DNA from: Bacteroidia bacterium
GTDB lineage: Bacteria > Bacteroidota > Bacteroidia > Bacteroidales > JAPLDU01
Reading direction: 5' to 3'
Length of the DNA stretch: 64,000 nucleotides
Assembly (NCBI GenBank): GCA_026391255.1
Contig: JAPLDU010000085.1
Coordinates: 1 to 64,000 of the forward strand
Positions 54,575 to 62,619 of the stretch are shown piece by piece (the stretch's first letter is position 1; every line of letters starts with the position of its first letter). Under the pieces are notes generated by a model. That model made no database searches. It saw only the letters and a program-made list of their open reading frames with translations, and was not told the origin of the DNA. The translations under genes and the position numbers were made by a program.

Positions 54575-55092
54575 TTAAAAACTGATTTGAATTTTATTTA
54601 TTTCTATTATATTATTCATATTCAACTTCTTTTGTATGCCCAAAAGAACTAAGCGAAGCGGTCTCACGAACCCCGACCTGTCGGGGTGAGTAACCAAAAA
54701 GGCACCACGAACGAGACGTTTCGACAAGCTCAACGCCCACTTCTTTTGGTAACGGCCATTGAGCCTGTCGAAATGGCATGTTGTATTCCACACCGTTCGT
54801 GGACGTCCAACGCACAGGGCTTTCATAGTCACATTTAAGTAAAATGAACATAGGAAAAATCATTTTTTTCAAATATTTTCATAATAAATGAGTGCGAAGC
54901 ATAAAATAAATAATTCCTTATCAACGAATTGCTGTTTGAGTGAAGTCGAGGATGGTGTCTGAGCTTGCCGAAGACCGAGACGGAACGAGTTCAATTCGTT
55001 AATTCTCCTTTGCTTACTTTTTGTGACGACAAAAAGTAAGAAGAAAAAAATGCAAAAAATCAACTGGAAAAAATTCAAAACAGTTTATTTAT
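54575..55092 (+). mobile_element. MITE-like non-autonomous element, copy B
   Basis: About 515 bp, the longest copy. Ends are AAACTGATTTGAATTTT and AAATTCAAAACAGTTT, inverted repeats of about 16 bp with one mismatch. The outer hairpin arms CCACGAACG/CGTTCGTGG (54705 and 54794) are kept, but the inner part is replaced by TTTCGACAAGCTCAA/TTGAGCCTGTCGAAA, itself an inverted repeat. It has both the 53-bp and 25-bp modules. A terminal hairpin CTTACTTTTTGT-GACG-ACAAAAAGTAAG is at 55013-55040. Confidence 0.78.
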
Positions 55093-55201
55093 CAGTGAAA
55101 ATTAATATGTCCGCAATAAGTTGTTCTTATTTGATGATTTAGCGTCTCCTGGTTAAATAATTGAACAAAAAATCATAATACAGTAAATAATTAATCAGGT
55201 A

Positions 55202-55813
55202 TTATTTGATAAGAAAATCCATCATGAGTTCATTTCCCAGGTAAGCCTTCAGGTTATCTCCGATTTTTACCGGACTTACTCCTGCCGGTGTACCCGTGTA
55301 AATCATATCACCAGTTTTAAATGTAATAAACCGGGAAACATAGCTGATTATTTCTTCAAAGCTGAAAACCATGTCCCGTGTATTGCCCTGTTGCACCGTT
55401 TTGTCATTGATATCCAGTCTGAAATTGATTTTTTTCATATCATTGAAATTTTCCTTCGGGATAAATTTACTGATGGCAGCCGAGTTATCGAATCCTTTGG
55501 CCATTTCCCAGGGTAATCCTTCAGCCATGCACTTTCTTTGAAGGTCGCGGGCAGTAAAATCAATTCCAATACCAATCTTATCATAATAACGGCCGGCAAA
55601 TGCGGGAGAAATGTTTTTACCAACTTTCCCAATCCTGAGAACTATCTCAACTTCGTAATGCAGATCAGTGGAAAAATCAGGATAATAAAATGGCTGATCA
55701 TTGATCAGTAAAGCTGAATCGGGTTTAAAAAAGAAAACAGGTTCAACCGGTAAAGGGTTATTCAGTTCTTTCGCATGATCAGCGTAATTTCTTCCTATGC
55801 ATATGATTTTCAT
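55202..55813 (-). CDS. Fumarylacetoacetate hydrolase family protein
   Basis: 203 residues, the compact single-domain FAH fold. Visible motifs: IICIGRNYADHAKEL at the start, FFFKPDSALL, DLHYEVEIVLRIGK with metal-binding acids, GIGIDFTARDLQ, and ITFKTGDMIYTGTPAGVSPV. Such enzymes hydrolyse or decarboxylate 2-oxo acids, for example oxaloacetate or acylpyruvates; the small form is closest to YcgM/FAHD1-like acylpyruvases. It is a lone gene with its own -7 box (TAAGTTTG). Substrate not determinable. Confidence 0.9.
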   Translation of the reverse strand: MKIICIGRNYADHAKELNNPLPVEPVFFFKPDSALLINDQPFYYPDFSTDLHYEVEIVLRIGKVGKNISPAFAGRYYDKIGIGIDFTARDLQRKCMAEGLPWEMAKGFDNSAAISKFIPKENFNDMKKINFRLDINDKTVQQGNTRDMVFSFEEIISYVSRFITFKTGDMIYTGTPAGVSPVKIGDNLKAYLGNELMMDFLIK

Positions 55814-55837
55814 CTGTTCATTTGTTTATTGGAGTTT

Positions 55838-55845
55838 CAAACTTA
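55838..55845 (-). promoter_or_regulatory. Putative -7 box (TAAGTTTG) of the FAH gene
   Basis: Reverse-strand match to TAnnTTTG, 24 bp before the ATG at 55813. No clear -33 partner. Confidence 0.4.
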
Positions 55846-55886
55846 CATAATTTATTATTATCAGCGGGACTAAATTTTCATTATCC

Positions 55887-56085
55887 TAGCCTGCCGAGCC
55901 AGAACCAAACAAGAAATAACAAATCTCAAAAGACAAAAAACAAATAAATCTCAATCAACAAAATGACAAATTCAAAGTAGTTTGTTTTTTATTTGAAATT
56001 TTGATATTGTTAATTATTTGTTTTTTGTGATTTGTTATTTGGAATTTTTTGCCAACACGCGTCAGGAATCCAGATATAAGGTACT
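55887..56085 (-). repeat. AT-rich interspersed element, copy 3
   Basis: Reverse-oriented copy of 4846-5057, reading from CTGCCGAGCCAGAACCAAAC through ATGACAAATTCAAAGTAG to GGAATTTTTTGCCAACACGC and TCAGGAATCCAGATATAAGG. It occupies most of the 392-bp divergent gap between the FAH and OmpA-like genes. Confidence 0.65.
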
Positions 56086-56205
56086 TATTAACCGGAACTT
56101 TGGAATACATGTTTAGGTTAAATAATTCTGATTCGTAAATGCAACTAATTTTTCAACCGGTGCATCGTTTATAATTTGTATATTTATCTTTTTGAAAAAA
56201 ATAAC

Positions 56206-58143
56206 ATGTTTAAAAGTCTGATATCCGGAATTTGCCTGATGATCCTTACAATTTCCCTGCATGCACAGGAGGAGGTGACCACTTCTTCGGGCAAAGCTGC
56301 ACGCCATTATAAACTGGCAACTGAATACTATGATGTGCGAAAAGATATACAGGCGCTGGAAGAGCTTAATGTTGCCATCAGCGCTGATAATAAATTTATT
56401 GAAGCTTACTTACTCAGGTCGGATATATACCATGACATGCAAAATTATTCCAGGGAAGTCGCAGACCTAAAGAAAGCCATTTCCATCAATCCTGAGTTTT
56501 TCCCATCGGCTTATTATAATCTTGGAAGAGCTCTACTCTTGACAGGACAATATGAAGAAGCCAAAAATAATTATCAGTTTTTCCTGGAAACCGGTAACAA
56601 ACCGGAATTAAGTAAAAAAGCAAAGGAAAAAATAAAGCAGTGTGATTTTGCCATCAATGTCATGAAACATCCTGTGCCCTTTGAACCAAAGAACCTTGGG
56701 GAGAACGTGAATACCGAATGGGATGATTATAGTCCGTCACTCACTGCTGACGAAAATACAATTATTACCACGGTGGATGTTCCTTTTCCTGACGTACCAA
56801 AGAATAAGATAAGCGAGGCTACCAGCCAGGAAGATTTTTATATCAGTCATAAAGTGAACGGTGAATGGACAAAAGCCAGGCCATTTGGGGCTCCATTGAA
56901 TACCGACGGTAATGAAGGTGCCCAAAGTATTTCGGCCGACGGGCAGTTTATGATATTTACTGCTTGCAACCGCAAAGATTCATATGGCAGTTGCGATTTG
57001 TATTTTTCAGCCAAGCGTGGAAATAGCTGGACTTTACCCGTTAACATGGGATCTCCCGTCAATACACAATACTGGGAATCGCAGCCATCCATTTCTTCTG
57101 ATGGCAAGACTTTGTATTTTGTGAGTAACAGGCCGGGAGGCAAAGGAAACATGGATATCTGGAAAACCATCCTGCAGGAAGACGGGAAATGGAGTATGCC
57201 GGTCAACCTCGGCGACAGCATCAATACTCCTGATGATGAGATGAGCCCGTTTATTCACCCTGACAACCAGACTTTCTATTTTGCATCTACCGGGTGGCCC
57301 GGAATGGGTAACTTCGACATTTTTGTATCGCGGAAAAATGCTGCCGGTGAATGGGGAACTCCTAAAAATCTCGGTTACCCGATCAATACTTTCCAGGATG
57401 AAAGCAGTCTGATCGTAAATGCAAAGGGTACCACTGCCTATTATTCGACCGAGCGTCCCGGCAGCCGTAAAAAAGATATTTACACCTTTGATTTGTACGA
57501 ACAGGCAAAACCCATTCAAACCAACTATGTCAAAGGAAAAATCATTGACGATGAAACAGGTGAACCCCTCGAAGCCAGGCTTCAGTTAATTGATATTGAC
57601 AATAACGTCACCATAGCCGAAACATGGTCCAATAAAACCGATGGTGAGTACCTGGTCTGCCTTCCGGTAGATAAAAATTACTCGCTGAATATTTCAAAAG
57701 ACGACCACCTGTTTCATTCAGAAAATTTTTCACTGAAAAATCTAAAAGATCCTTCCAAGCCCTATAATATTGATATCAGAATGAAACCTATCAAAGTCGG
57801 GGAAAAGGTAGTACTGAACAATATTTTCTTTAAAACCAATATGTATGACCTTCAACCGGAATCACAATCCGAACTTGATAAGCTGGTCGATTTCATGACC
57901 AAAAATCCCGGGATAAAGGTAGAAATTGGAGGACATACCGATAACGTGGGATCAGATGAGTTGAACCAGACCTTGTCTGAAAACCGTGCAAAATCAGTGG
58001 TGGATTACTTAGTGGCTCATAAGATCAGTAGCGGCAGGATCAATTACAAAGGTTACGGTAAAACAATGCCGGTTGCTACCAATGATACCGAAGAAGGAAG
58101 GGCGCTGAACAGGCGAACCGAGTTTAAGATTATTGACAAATAA
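56206..58143 (+). CDS. PorE-like OmpA-family protein (TPR, PD40 propeller, carboxypeptidase-like and OmpA domains)
   Basis: 645 residues from the ATG at 56206 (MFKSLISGICLMILTISLHAQ), giving a signal peptide without a lipobox at the cleavage site. Order: TPR repeats (about 25-135, AARHYKLATEYYDVRKDIQALEEL, AYYNLGRALLLTGQYEEAKNN), PD40-type beta-propeller blades (about 165-430, SPSLTADENTIITT, SADGQFMIFTACNR, QPSISSDGKTLYFVSNRPGG), a carboxypeptidase-regulatory-like domain (about 450-530), and an OmpA C-terminal domain (about 535-645, IGGHTDNVGSDELNQTLSENRAKSVVDYL). This matches PorE, a T9SS component of Porphyromonas that links to peptidoglycan, and related proteins in flavobacteria. Whether it serves T9SS here is inferred from the architecture. 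Confidence 0.85.
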   Translation: MFKSLISGICLMILTISLHAQEEVTTSSGKAARHYKLATEYYDVRKDIQALEELNVAISADNKFIEAYLLRSDIYHDMQNYSREVADLKKAISINPEFFPSAYYNLGRALLLTGQYEEAKNNYQFFLETGNKPELSKKAKEKIKQCDFAINVMKHPVPFEPKNLGENVNTEWDDYSPSLTADENTIITTVDVPFPDVPKNKISEATSQEDFYISHKVNGEWTKARPFGAPLNTDGNEGAQSISADGQFMIFTACNRKDSYGSCDLYFSAKRGNSWTLPVNMGSPVNTQYWESQPSISSDGKTLYFVSNRPGGKGNMDIWKTILQEDGKWSMPVNLGDSINTPDDEMSPFIHPDNQTFYFASTGWPGMGNFDIFVSRKNAAGEWGTPKNLGYPINTFQDESSLIVNAKGTTAYYSTERPGSRKKDIYTFDLYEQAKPIQTNYVKGKIIDDETGEPLEARLQLIDIDNNVTIAETWSNKTDGEYLVCLPVDKNYSLNISKDDHLFHSENFSLKNLKDPSKPYNIDIRMKPIKVGEKVVLNNIFFKTNMYDLQPESQSELDKLVDFMTKNPGIKVEIGGHTDNVGSDELNQTLSENRAKSVVDYLVAHKISSGRINYKGYGKTMPVATNDTEEGRALNRRTEFKIIDK

Positions 58144-58219
58144 CAAGTAATTTTGGACTTGGTTTTCAAATCTTCAAATTTTGAATCCACTCCGAAAAGG
58201 GTCAAATCTTAAAAGTGTC

Positions 58220-58310
58220 AGGGCTAAAGCCCTATATTTCAGAGATATTAATAACCCCGGCCTTAAGACCGGGGTTATTGAAAACCAATTAGTTACTGGA
58301 CTTTAGTCCA
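58220..58310. repeat. Cluster of three hairpins
   Basis: In 90 bp: AGGGCTAAAGCCCT (58220-58233), AATAACCCCGGCCTTAAGACC..GGTTATT (58250-58279, a 13-bp stem) and TGGACTTTAGTCCA (58297-58310). CAAATCTTCAAAT words flank both sides. It fills the middle of the gap between the OmpA-like gene and the ArsR gene; the first stem is 76 bp after the OmpA-like stop, and no T-run follows any stem. Confidence 0.65.
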
Positions 58311-58434
58311 GAATGTTCACTTTCCGGAATGGACTCAATTTTCAAATCTTCAAATCTTCAAATTGTTATTTCACTATGTTGTATAACTGCAAATATTATG
58401 CTTTCGAAACATAAACATTTAATTTAAATAATGA

Positions 58435-58442
58435 TATATTTG
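58435..58442 (+). promoter_or_regulatory. Putative arsR-type gene -7 box (TATATTTG)
   Basis: Good match to TAnnTTTG followed by C, 26 bp before the ATG at 58469. Confidence 0.45.
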
Positions 58443-58468
58443 CATATTCACATATAAATTTTCGGGAC

Positions 58469-58774
58469 ATGAAAATTTCTGATTTAAAAGCAGAGCAGTT
58501 AGAACATGCATCTAACATGTTAAAAGCCATTGCACATCCGGTAAGGATTGCAATATTAAGTCACCTTGAAGACGGTAAAAAACTTACGGTCACCCAGATA
58601 TATGAATTGCTGAACATTGAACAGTCGACCACTTCACACCATCTTGGAATTCTCAAGGATAAAGGAGTTCTTCTGTCACAAAGAGAGGGTAAGAATACCT
58701 ATTATTACCTGAAGCATTCAAGTTTGTTTTCCATTATTAATTGTGTTAGTAAGGTAACCATGGAAGGCTTTTAG
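58469..58774 (+). CDS. ArsR-family transcriptional regulator
   Basis: 101 residues, a single winged helix-turn-helix domain: LKAIAHPVRIAILSHLEDGKKLTVTQIYELLNIEQSTTSHHLGILKDKGVLLSQREGKNTYYYLKHSSL. The recognition helix STTSHHLGILKDKG and wing GKNTYYYL are typical. No Cys pair of the metal-sensing alpha-3N (CxC) type is present (the only Cys lies near the C-terminus), so it may sense another signal. Lone gene followed by a strong terminator; the target is unknown but likely includes its own promoter. Confidence 0.88.
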   Translation: MKISDLKAEQLEHASNMLKAIAHPVRIAILSHLEDGKKLTVTQIYELLNIEQSTTSHHLGILKDKGVLLSQREGKNTYYYLKHSSLFSIINCVSKVTMEGF

Positions 58775-58797
58775 AACTGCTTCTTCAAAAAAAAAGG

Positions 58798-58838
58798 AAA
58801 AAGCCAATCCGGAAAAAAACCCGATATTGGCTTTTTTT
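58798..58838 (+). terminator. Rho-independent terminator after the ArsR gene
   Basis: AAAAAGCCAAT and ATTGGCTTTTT form an 11-bp stem with a 16-base loop and a run of eight T. It lies 23 bp after the ArsR stop and 18 bp before the queD start, so queD needs its own promoter or readthrough. Confidence 0.8.
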
Positions 58839-58856
58839 TATGCAAATATATTCGAT

Positions 58857-59306
58857 ATGTCAGTAATCAGGGTAACCAGGGAGTTCCATTTTGAAATGGC
58901 ACATGCACTGTGGAATTATGATGGTGATTGCAGGTACATTCACGGCCATTCCTACAGGCTTTTTGTCACGGTATCGGGCCGGCCAAACACAGGTGACGAT
59001 AATCCCAAAGCAGGGATGGTCATTGATTTTGGTGACCTGAAGAAGATAGTCCATGAAAATATCATTTCGCAATTTGATCATTCCTTGGCGATCAACTCAT
59101 TGGCCATCAATGACAATACTTCACCTTATAAACAAATGCCCGATAAATTGGTTGTACTGAACTTCCAGCCAACCTGCGAAAACCTGGTAACTGACTTTGC
59201 CTTGCGGATTGCAGAAAAACTGCCCGGCCATCTTGTTCTTTTCAGTGTAAGGCTGCAGGAGACCGCAACATCCTGGGCCGAATGGTTTGCTTCCGATAAT
59301 TCCTGA
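58857..59306 (+). CDS. queD: 6-carboxy-tetrahydropterin synthase (QueD/PTPS family)
   Basis: 149 residues from the ATG at 58857 (MSVIRVTREFHFEMAHAL); an upstream ATG would overlap the terminator. Zinc ligands appear as His in FEMAHAL and the pair in YIHGHSY. The Cys (GDCRYIHGH, residue 24) is the family's catalytic residue, and a DHSLAIN motif and PTCENL with the Glu complete the site. QueD makes the pterin-like queuosine precursor from 7,8-dihydroneopterin triphosphate. No other queuosine gene is in the window, so a PTPS-like alternative cannot be ruled out. It is 17 bp upstream of polA and probably cotranscribed. Confidence 0.88.
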   Translation: MSVIRVTREFHFEMAHALWNYDGDCRYIHGHSYRLFVTVSGRPNTGDDNPKAGMVIDFGDLKKIVHENIISQFDHSLAINSLAINDNTSPYKQMPDKLVVLNFQPTCENLVTDFALRIAEKLPGHLVLFSVRLQETATSWAEWFASDNS

Positions 59307-59323
59307 TATTTATGTTTCAGATT

Positions 59324-62137
59324 ATGAATGAAAAAAGATTATTCCTTCTCGATGCTTATGCGCTGATATTCAGGGCATATTATGCCTTTATCAAAAACCC
59401 GAGGATCACCTCAAAAGGACTGAATACTTCTGCTGTTTTCGGGTTTACCCTGGCGCTCGAGGAATTGCTGAGGAAGGAAAAACCTACTCACATCGCAGTG
59501 GTTTTTGATCCGCCGGGCGGTACTTTCAGGCACCAGATGTACGAACAGTACAAGGCCCACAGGGATGAAACCCCCGAAGGTATTAAGGTGGCCGTTCCAT
59601 TTATCAAAGAGATCATCAGCGCGTTTAAAATACCCATCATCGAAGTGCCCGGTTTTGAAGCTGATGATGTGATAGGCACCCTGGCAAAAAAAGCAGAAAC
59701 CCTGAATTATACCACACTGATGATGACATCCGACAAAGACTACGGACAGCTTGTATCGGAACATATTTTTATGTTTAAACCGAAACGCCTGGGGAATGAA
59801 GTGGAAATCTGGGGAGTGGAAGAAGTCTGTAAAAACTTTGAGATCAATAATCCGCTCCAGGTGATTGATCTGCTTGCCTTGTGGGGCGATGCATCCGATA
59901 ATATCCCCGGGGTGAAGGGAATTGGTGAAAAAACCGCCGGAAAGCTGATCCGTGAATTCGGCAGTGTGGAAAAAATAATTGAGAATATTGATAAACTGAA
60001 GGAAAAGGAAAGGGAGAAAATCCTGGCTTCCCTTGATGACCTTAAAATGTCAAAGGTTTTATCGACCATCAGGCTGGACGTACCGGTCGAATTCGATGAG
60101 GATAAGCTGATCATGGAAGCGCCAGATGAGGAAAAACTGAGGAAAATATTTGCAGAACTTGAATTTAAGACTCTTGCCGATCGTTTCCTTGGTATCGGTA
60201 AGGTAATTCCTAATACAATTCCACCATCACCCGCTCAACCGGACCTTTTCAATACCGGGGTGCAGCCTGACCTTTTCAGCGTTCCGGCTGAAACTGAGTC
60301 TGTGATGGAAACCCCGGTCAACCTCAGCAATATCTCAACCATTGAACATACTTATCACCTGACAGATGATCATGAAAAACGCAGGTCGCTCATTGAATTG
60401 CTGATGAAGCAACCTGAATTTTGCTTTGATACCGAAACCACCGGACTTGATACCAGTACCGCCGAATTAGTGGGCATGTCATTTTCCTTCAAAGACCACG
60501 AAGCTTATTATATTCCAATTCCTGCCGATCAGTCCGAAGCATTGCAGATCATTCAGGAATTCAGACCTGTCTTTGAAAACCCGGCCATTCGTAAGATCGG
60601 GCAGAACATTAAATTCGACATGCTCATGCTTGGCAATTACGGGGTGGAAGTGAAGGGTGTGCTTTTTGATACTATGATTGCTCATTACCTGGTGCAGCCT
60701 GAGCTGAGGCATAATATGGATTTTCTTTCGGAGGTCTATCTTGGCTACAAACCGGTATCTATTGATGAACTCATTGGGAAAAAAGGGAAAGATCAGTTAA
60801 GCATGCGTTTTGTTGAAGTGGGTAAAATAAAGGAATATGCCGCCGAAGATGCTGATGTTACCTGGCAGCTTAAACCATTGCTCGAAAAAGAGCTGCAGAA
60901 ATATCAAATGACCTCACTGGCCGGTGATATCGAGATGCCGCTGGTCAGGGTGCTTGCAGCCATTGAAAAAACAGGTGTTTCACTGAATGTTGATGCATTG
61001 AATGCATATGCTGTCGAATTAAACAGGAAAACAGCATTACTTGAATCAGAAATTCAACTTATGGCAGGCATACAGTTTAATATATCATCACCCAAACAAA
61101 TGGGTGAGGTGCTTTTCAACAAACTGAAGATCATTGATGATCCAAAGATGACCAGGACAAAGCAATTTGCCACCGGCGAGGAGGAATTACAGAAAATGGC
61201 CGATAAGCATCCTATCATCAATAAAATTCTTGAATACCGTGGTTTTAAGAAATTGTTGTCGACCTATGTGGAAACATTGCCTAAGCTGATCAGCCCGGTT
61301 ACGGGGAAAATCCATACTTCCTACAACCAGGCTGTAACTTCCACCGGGAGGCTCAGTTCCAATAACCCCAATCTGCAGAACATTCCTGTGCGGGATGAGG
61401 AAGGAAGGGAGATTCGCAAAGCCTTTATTCCTTCGGGTTCTGACAATATTTTCATGGCAGCCGACTATTCACAGATCGAACTCAGGCTGATGGCACACCT
61501 GAGCGAAGACAGCAGCATGATAGAAGCGTTCAGACAAAACACTGATATTCATGCGGCAACTGCTGCCAAAATATTTAAGATCAGCCTGGACCAGGTGACC
61601 CGCGAAATGAGGTCGAAAGCCAAAGTTGCCAACTTCGGAATCATTTATGGTATTTCTGCTTTCGGCTTGTCACAACGCCTGAATATCACACGCACTGAAG
61701 GCAAACAACTTATTGACGGGTATTTTGCCACTTATCCCGGTGTAAAAAAATACATGGACCATTGCATCATGAAAGCCAGGGAAGCAGGATATGTTGAGAC
61801 CCTGCTTGGCAGACGGAGATACCTTGCAGATATTAATTCCCGTAATGCCGTAGTCAGGGGCTTTGCCGAGAGAAATGCCATCAATGCCCCTATCCAGGGC
61901 TCGGCTGCAGATATAATAAAAATTGCCATGGTCAGAATTTACAACCGGTTTGAATCATTGAAGCTACGGTCAAAGATGATCCTGCAGGTACATGACGAAC
62001 TTGATTTTGACGTGTACAAGCCTGAACTTGACCAGGTAAAAGAAATTGTAACCAGTGAAATGCAGAATGCCCTCGAAATGAAAGTCCCGCTGGTAGTTGA
62101 AATCGGCACAGGTAACAACTGGCTGGAAGCCCATTGA
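59324..62137 (+). CDS. polA: DNA polymerase I
   Basis: 937 residues from MNEKRLFLLDAYAL; an in-frame ATG four codons earlier is possible. A 5'-3' flap exonuclease domain (about 1-290) has TSDKDYGQLVSEHI and DLLALWGDASDNIPGVKGIGEKTA. A 3'-5' exonuclease domain (about 340-530) keeps FCFDTETTGLD with the Asp-x-Glu pair and QNIKFDMLMLGN, and a later AAEDADVT. The polymerase domain has motif A AADYSQIELRLMAHLSED, motif B RSKAKVANFGIIYGIS and motif C LQVHDELDFDV. All three activities look intact. It fills Okazaki gaps and repairs DNA. Cotranscribed with queD; the downstream 482-bp gap contains MITE-like copy C. Confidence 0.97.
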   Translation: MNEKRLFLLDAYALIFRAYYAFIKNPRITSKGLNTSAVFGFTLALEELLRKEKPTHIAVVFDPPGGTFRHQMYEQYKAHRDETPEGIKVAVPFIKEIISAFKIPIIEVPGFEADDVIGTLAKKAETLNYTTLMMTSDKDYGQLVSEHIFMFKPKRLGNEVEIWGVEEVCKNFEINNPLQVIDLLALWGDASDNIPGVKGIGEKTAGKLIREFGSVEKIIENIDKLKEKEREKILASLDDLKMSKVLSTIRLDVPVEFDEDKLIMEAPDEEKLRKIFAELEFKTLADRFLGIGKVIPNTIPPSPAQPDLFNTGVQPDLFSVPAETESVMETPVNLSNISTIEHTYHLTDDHEKRRSLIELLMKQPEFCFDTETTGLDTSTAELVGMSFSFKDHEAYYIPIPADQSEALQIIQEFRPVFENPAIRKIGQNIKFDMLMLGNYGVEVKGVLFDTMIAHYLVQPELRHNMDFLSEVYLGYKPVSIDELIGKKGKDQLSMRFVEVGKIKEYAAEDADVTWQLKPLLEKELQKYQMTSLAGDIEMPLVRVLAAIEKTGVSLNVDALNAYAVELNRKTALLESEIQLMAGIQFNISSPKQMGEVLFNKLKIIDDPKMTRTKQFATGEEELQKMADKHPIINKILEYRGFKKLLSTYVETLPKLISPVTGKIHTSYNQAVTSTGRLSSNNPNLQNIPVRDEEGREIRKAFIPSGSDNIFMAADYSQIELRLMAHLSEDSSMIEAFRQNTDIHAATAAKIFKISLDQVTREMRSKAKVANFGIIYGISAFGLSQRLNITRTEGKQLIDGYFATYPGVKKYMDHCIMKAREAGYVETLLGRRRYLADINSRNAVVRGFAERNAINAPIQGSAADIIKIAMVRIYNRFESLKLRSKMILQVHDELDFDVYKPELDQVKEIVTSEMQNALEMKVPLVVEIGTGNNWLEAH

Positions 62138-62160
62138 TTCTGCAGAATAATCTCTAAATT

Positions 62161-62598
62161 AAAAAACTGTTTTGAATTTTAAATATTTATGTTATATCAT
62201 TCATATTCAACTTCTTTTGCTTGCCCAAAAGGGCACCACGAACGAGAATACAACATGCACTTTCGCAAGGCCTACGCGATCGGGTCTGTGCATGTTGTAT
62301 TCCACACCGTTCGTGGACAGCCAACGCACAGGGCTTTCATGGTTAAATTTATGTAAAATAATATAGGAAAAGTTATTTTTTTCAAATATTTTCATAATAA
62401 ATGAATGCGAAGCATAAAATAAAAAATTCCTTGTCAACGAATTGCTGTTTGAGTGAAGTCGAGGATGGTGTCTGAGCTTGCCGAAGACCGAGACGGAACG
62501 AGTTCAATTCGTTAAGTCTTTTTTGCTTACTTTTTGTGACGACAAAAAGTAAGAAGAAAAAAATACACAAAATCATCTGGTAAAAATTCATAACAGAT
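62161..62598 (+). mobile_element. MITE-like non-autonomous element, copy C
   Basis: About 437 bp. Left end AAACTGTTTTGAATTTT, right end AAAATTCATAACAGATT, near-perfect inverted ends. Possible target duplication TCTAAAT on both sides. The hairpin at 62236-62316 pairs GAATACAACATGCA with TGCATGTTGTATTC without mismatch. It lacks the 53-bp module (single CCAAAAG there) but has the 25-bp module. The terminal hairpin is at 62526-62553. It starts 23 bp after polA and ends 21 bp before rnr, so it forms the rnr upstream region. Confidence 0.8.
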
Positions 62599-62619
62599 TC
62601 TAAATCATAGAAAAGTTAT

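Noticed and set aside
54575..54832. ORF starting MTMKALCVGRPRTVWNTT and its relatives in the other element copies
   Set aside because: It is a reading of the MITE-like repeat; frames are broken differently in each copy by the modules, so protein-coding selection is not supported.
58798..58838. queD starting at an upstream ATG near 58839
   Set aside because: That start directly abuts the T-run of the terminator and adds ten residues (FYANIFD-like) not expected in the family; the ATG at 58857 gives the normal N-terminus.
62382..62591. Hydrophobic ORF (FFLLFVVTKSKQKRLNELNSFRL) conserved in three copies of the element
   Set aside because: Similarity is explained by DNA conservation and the hairpin at the element end. 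In copy A the frame diverges after the 25-bp module. Kept only as a remote possibility.
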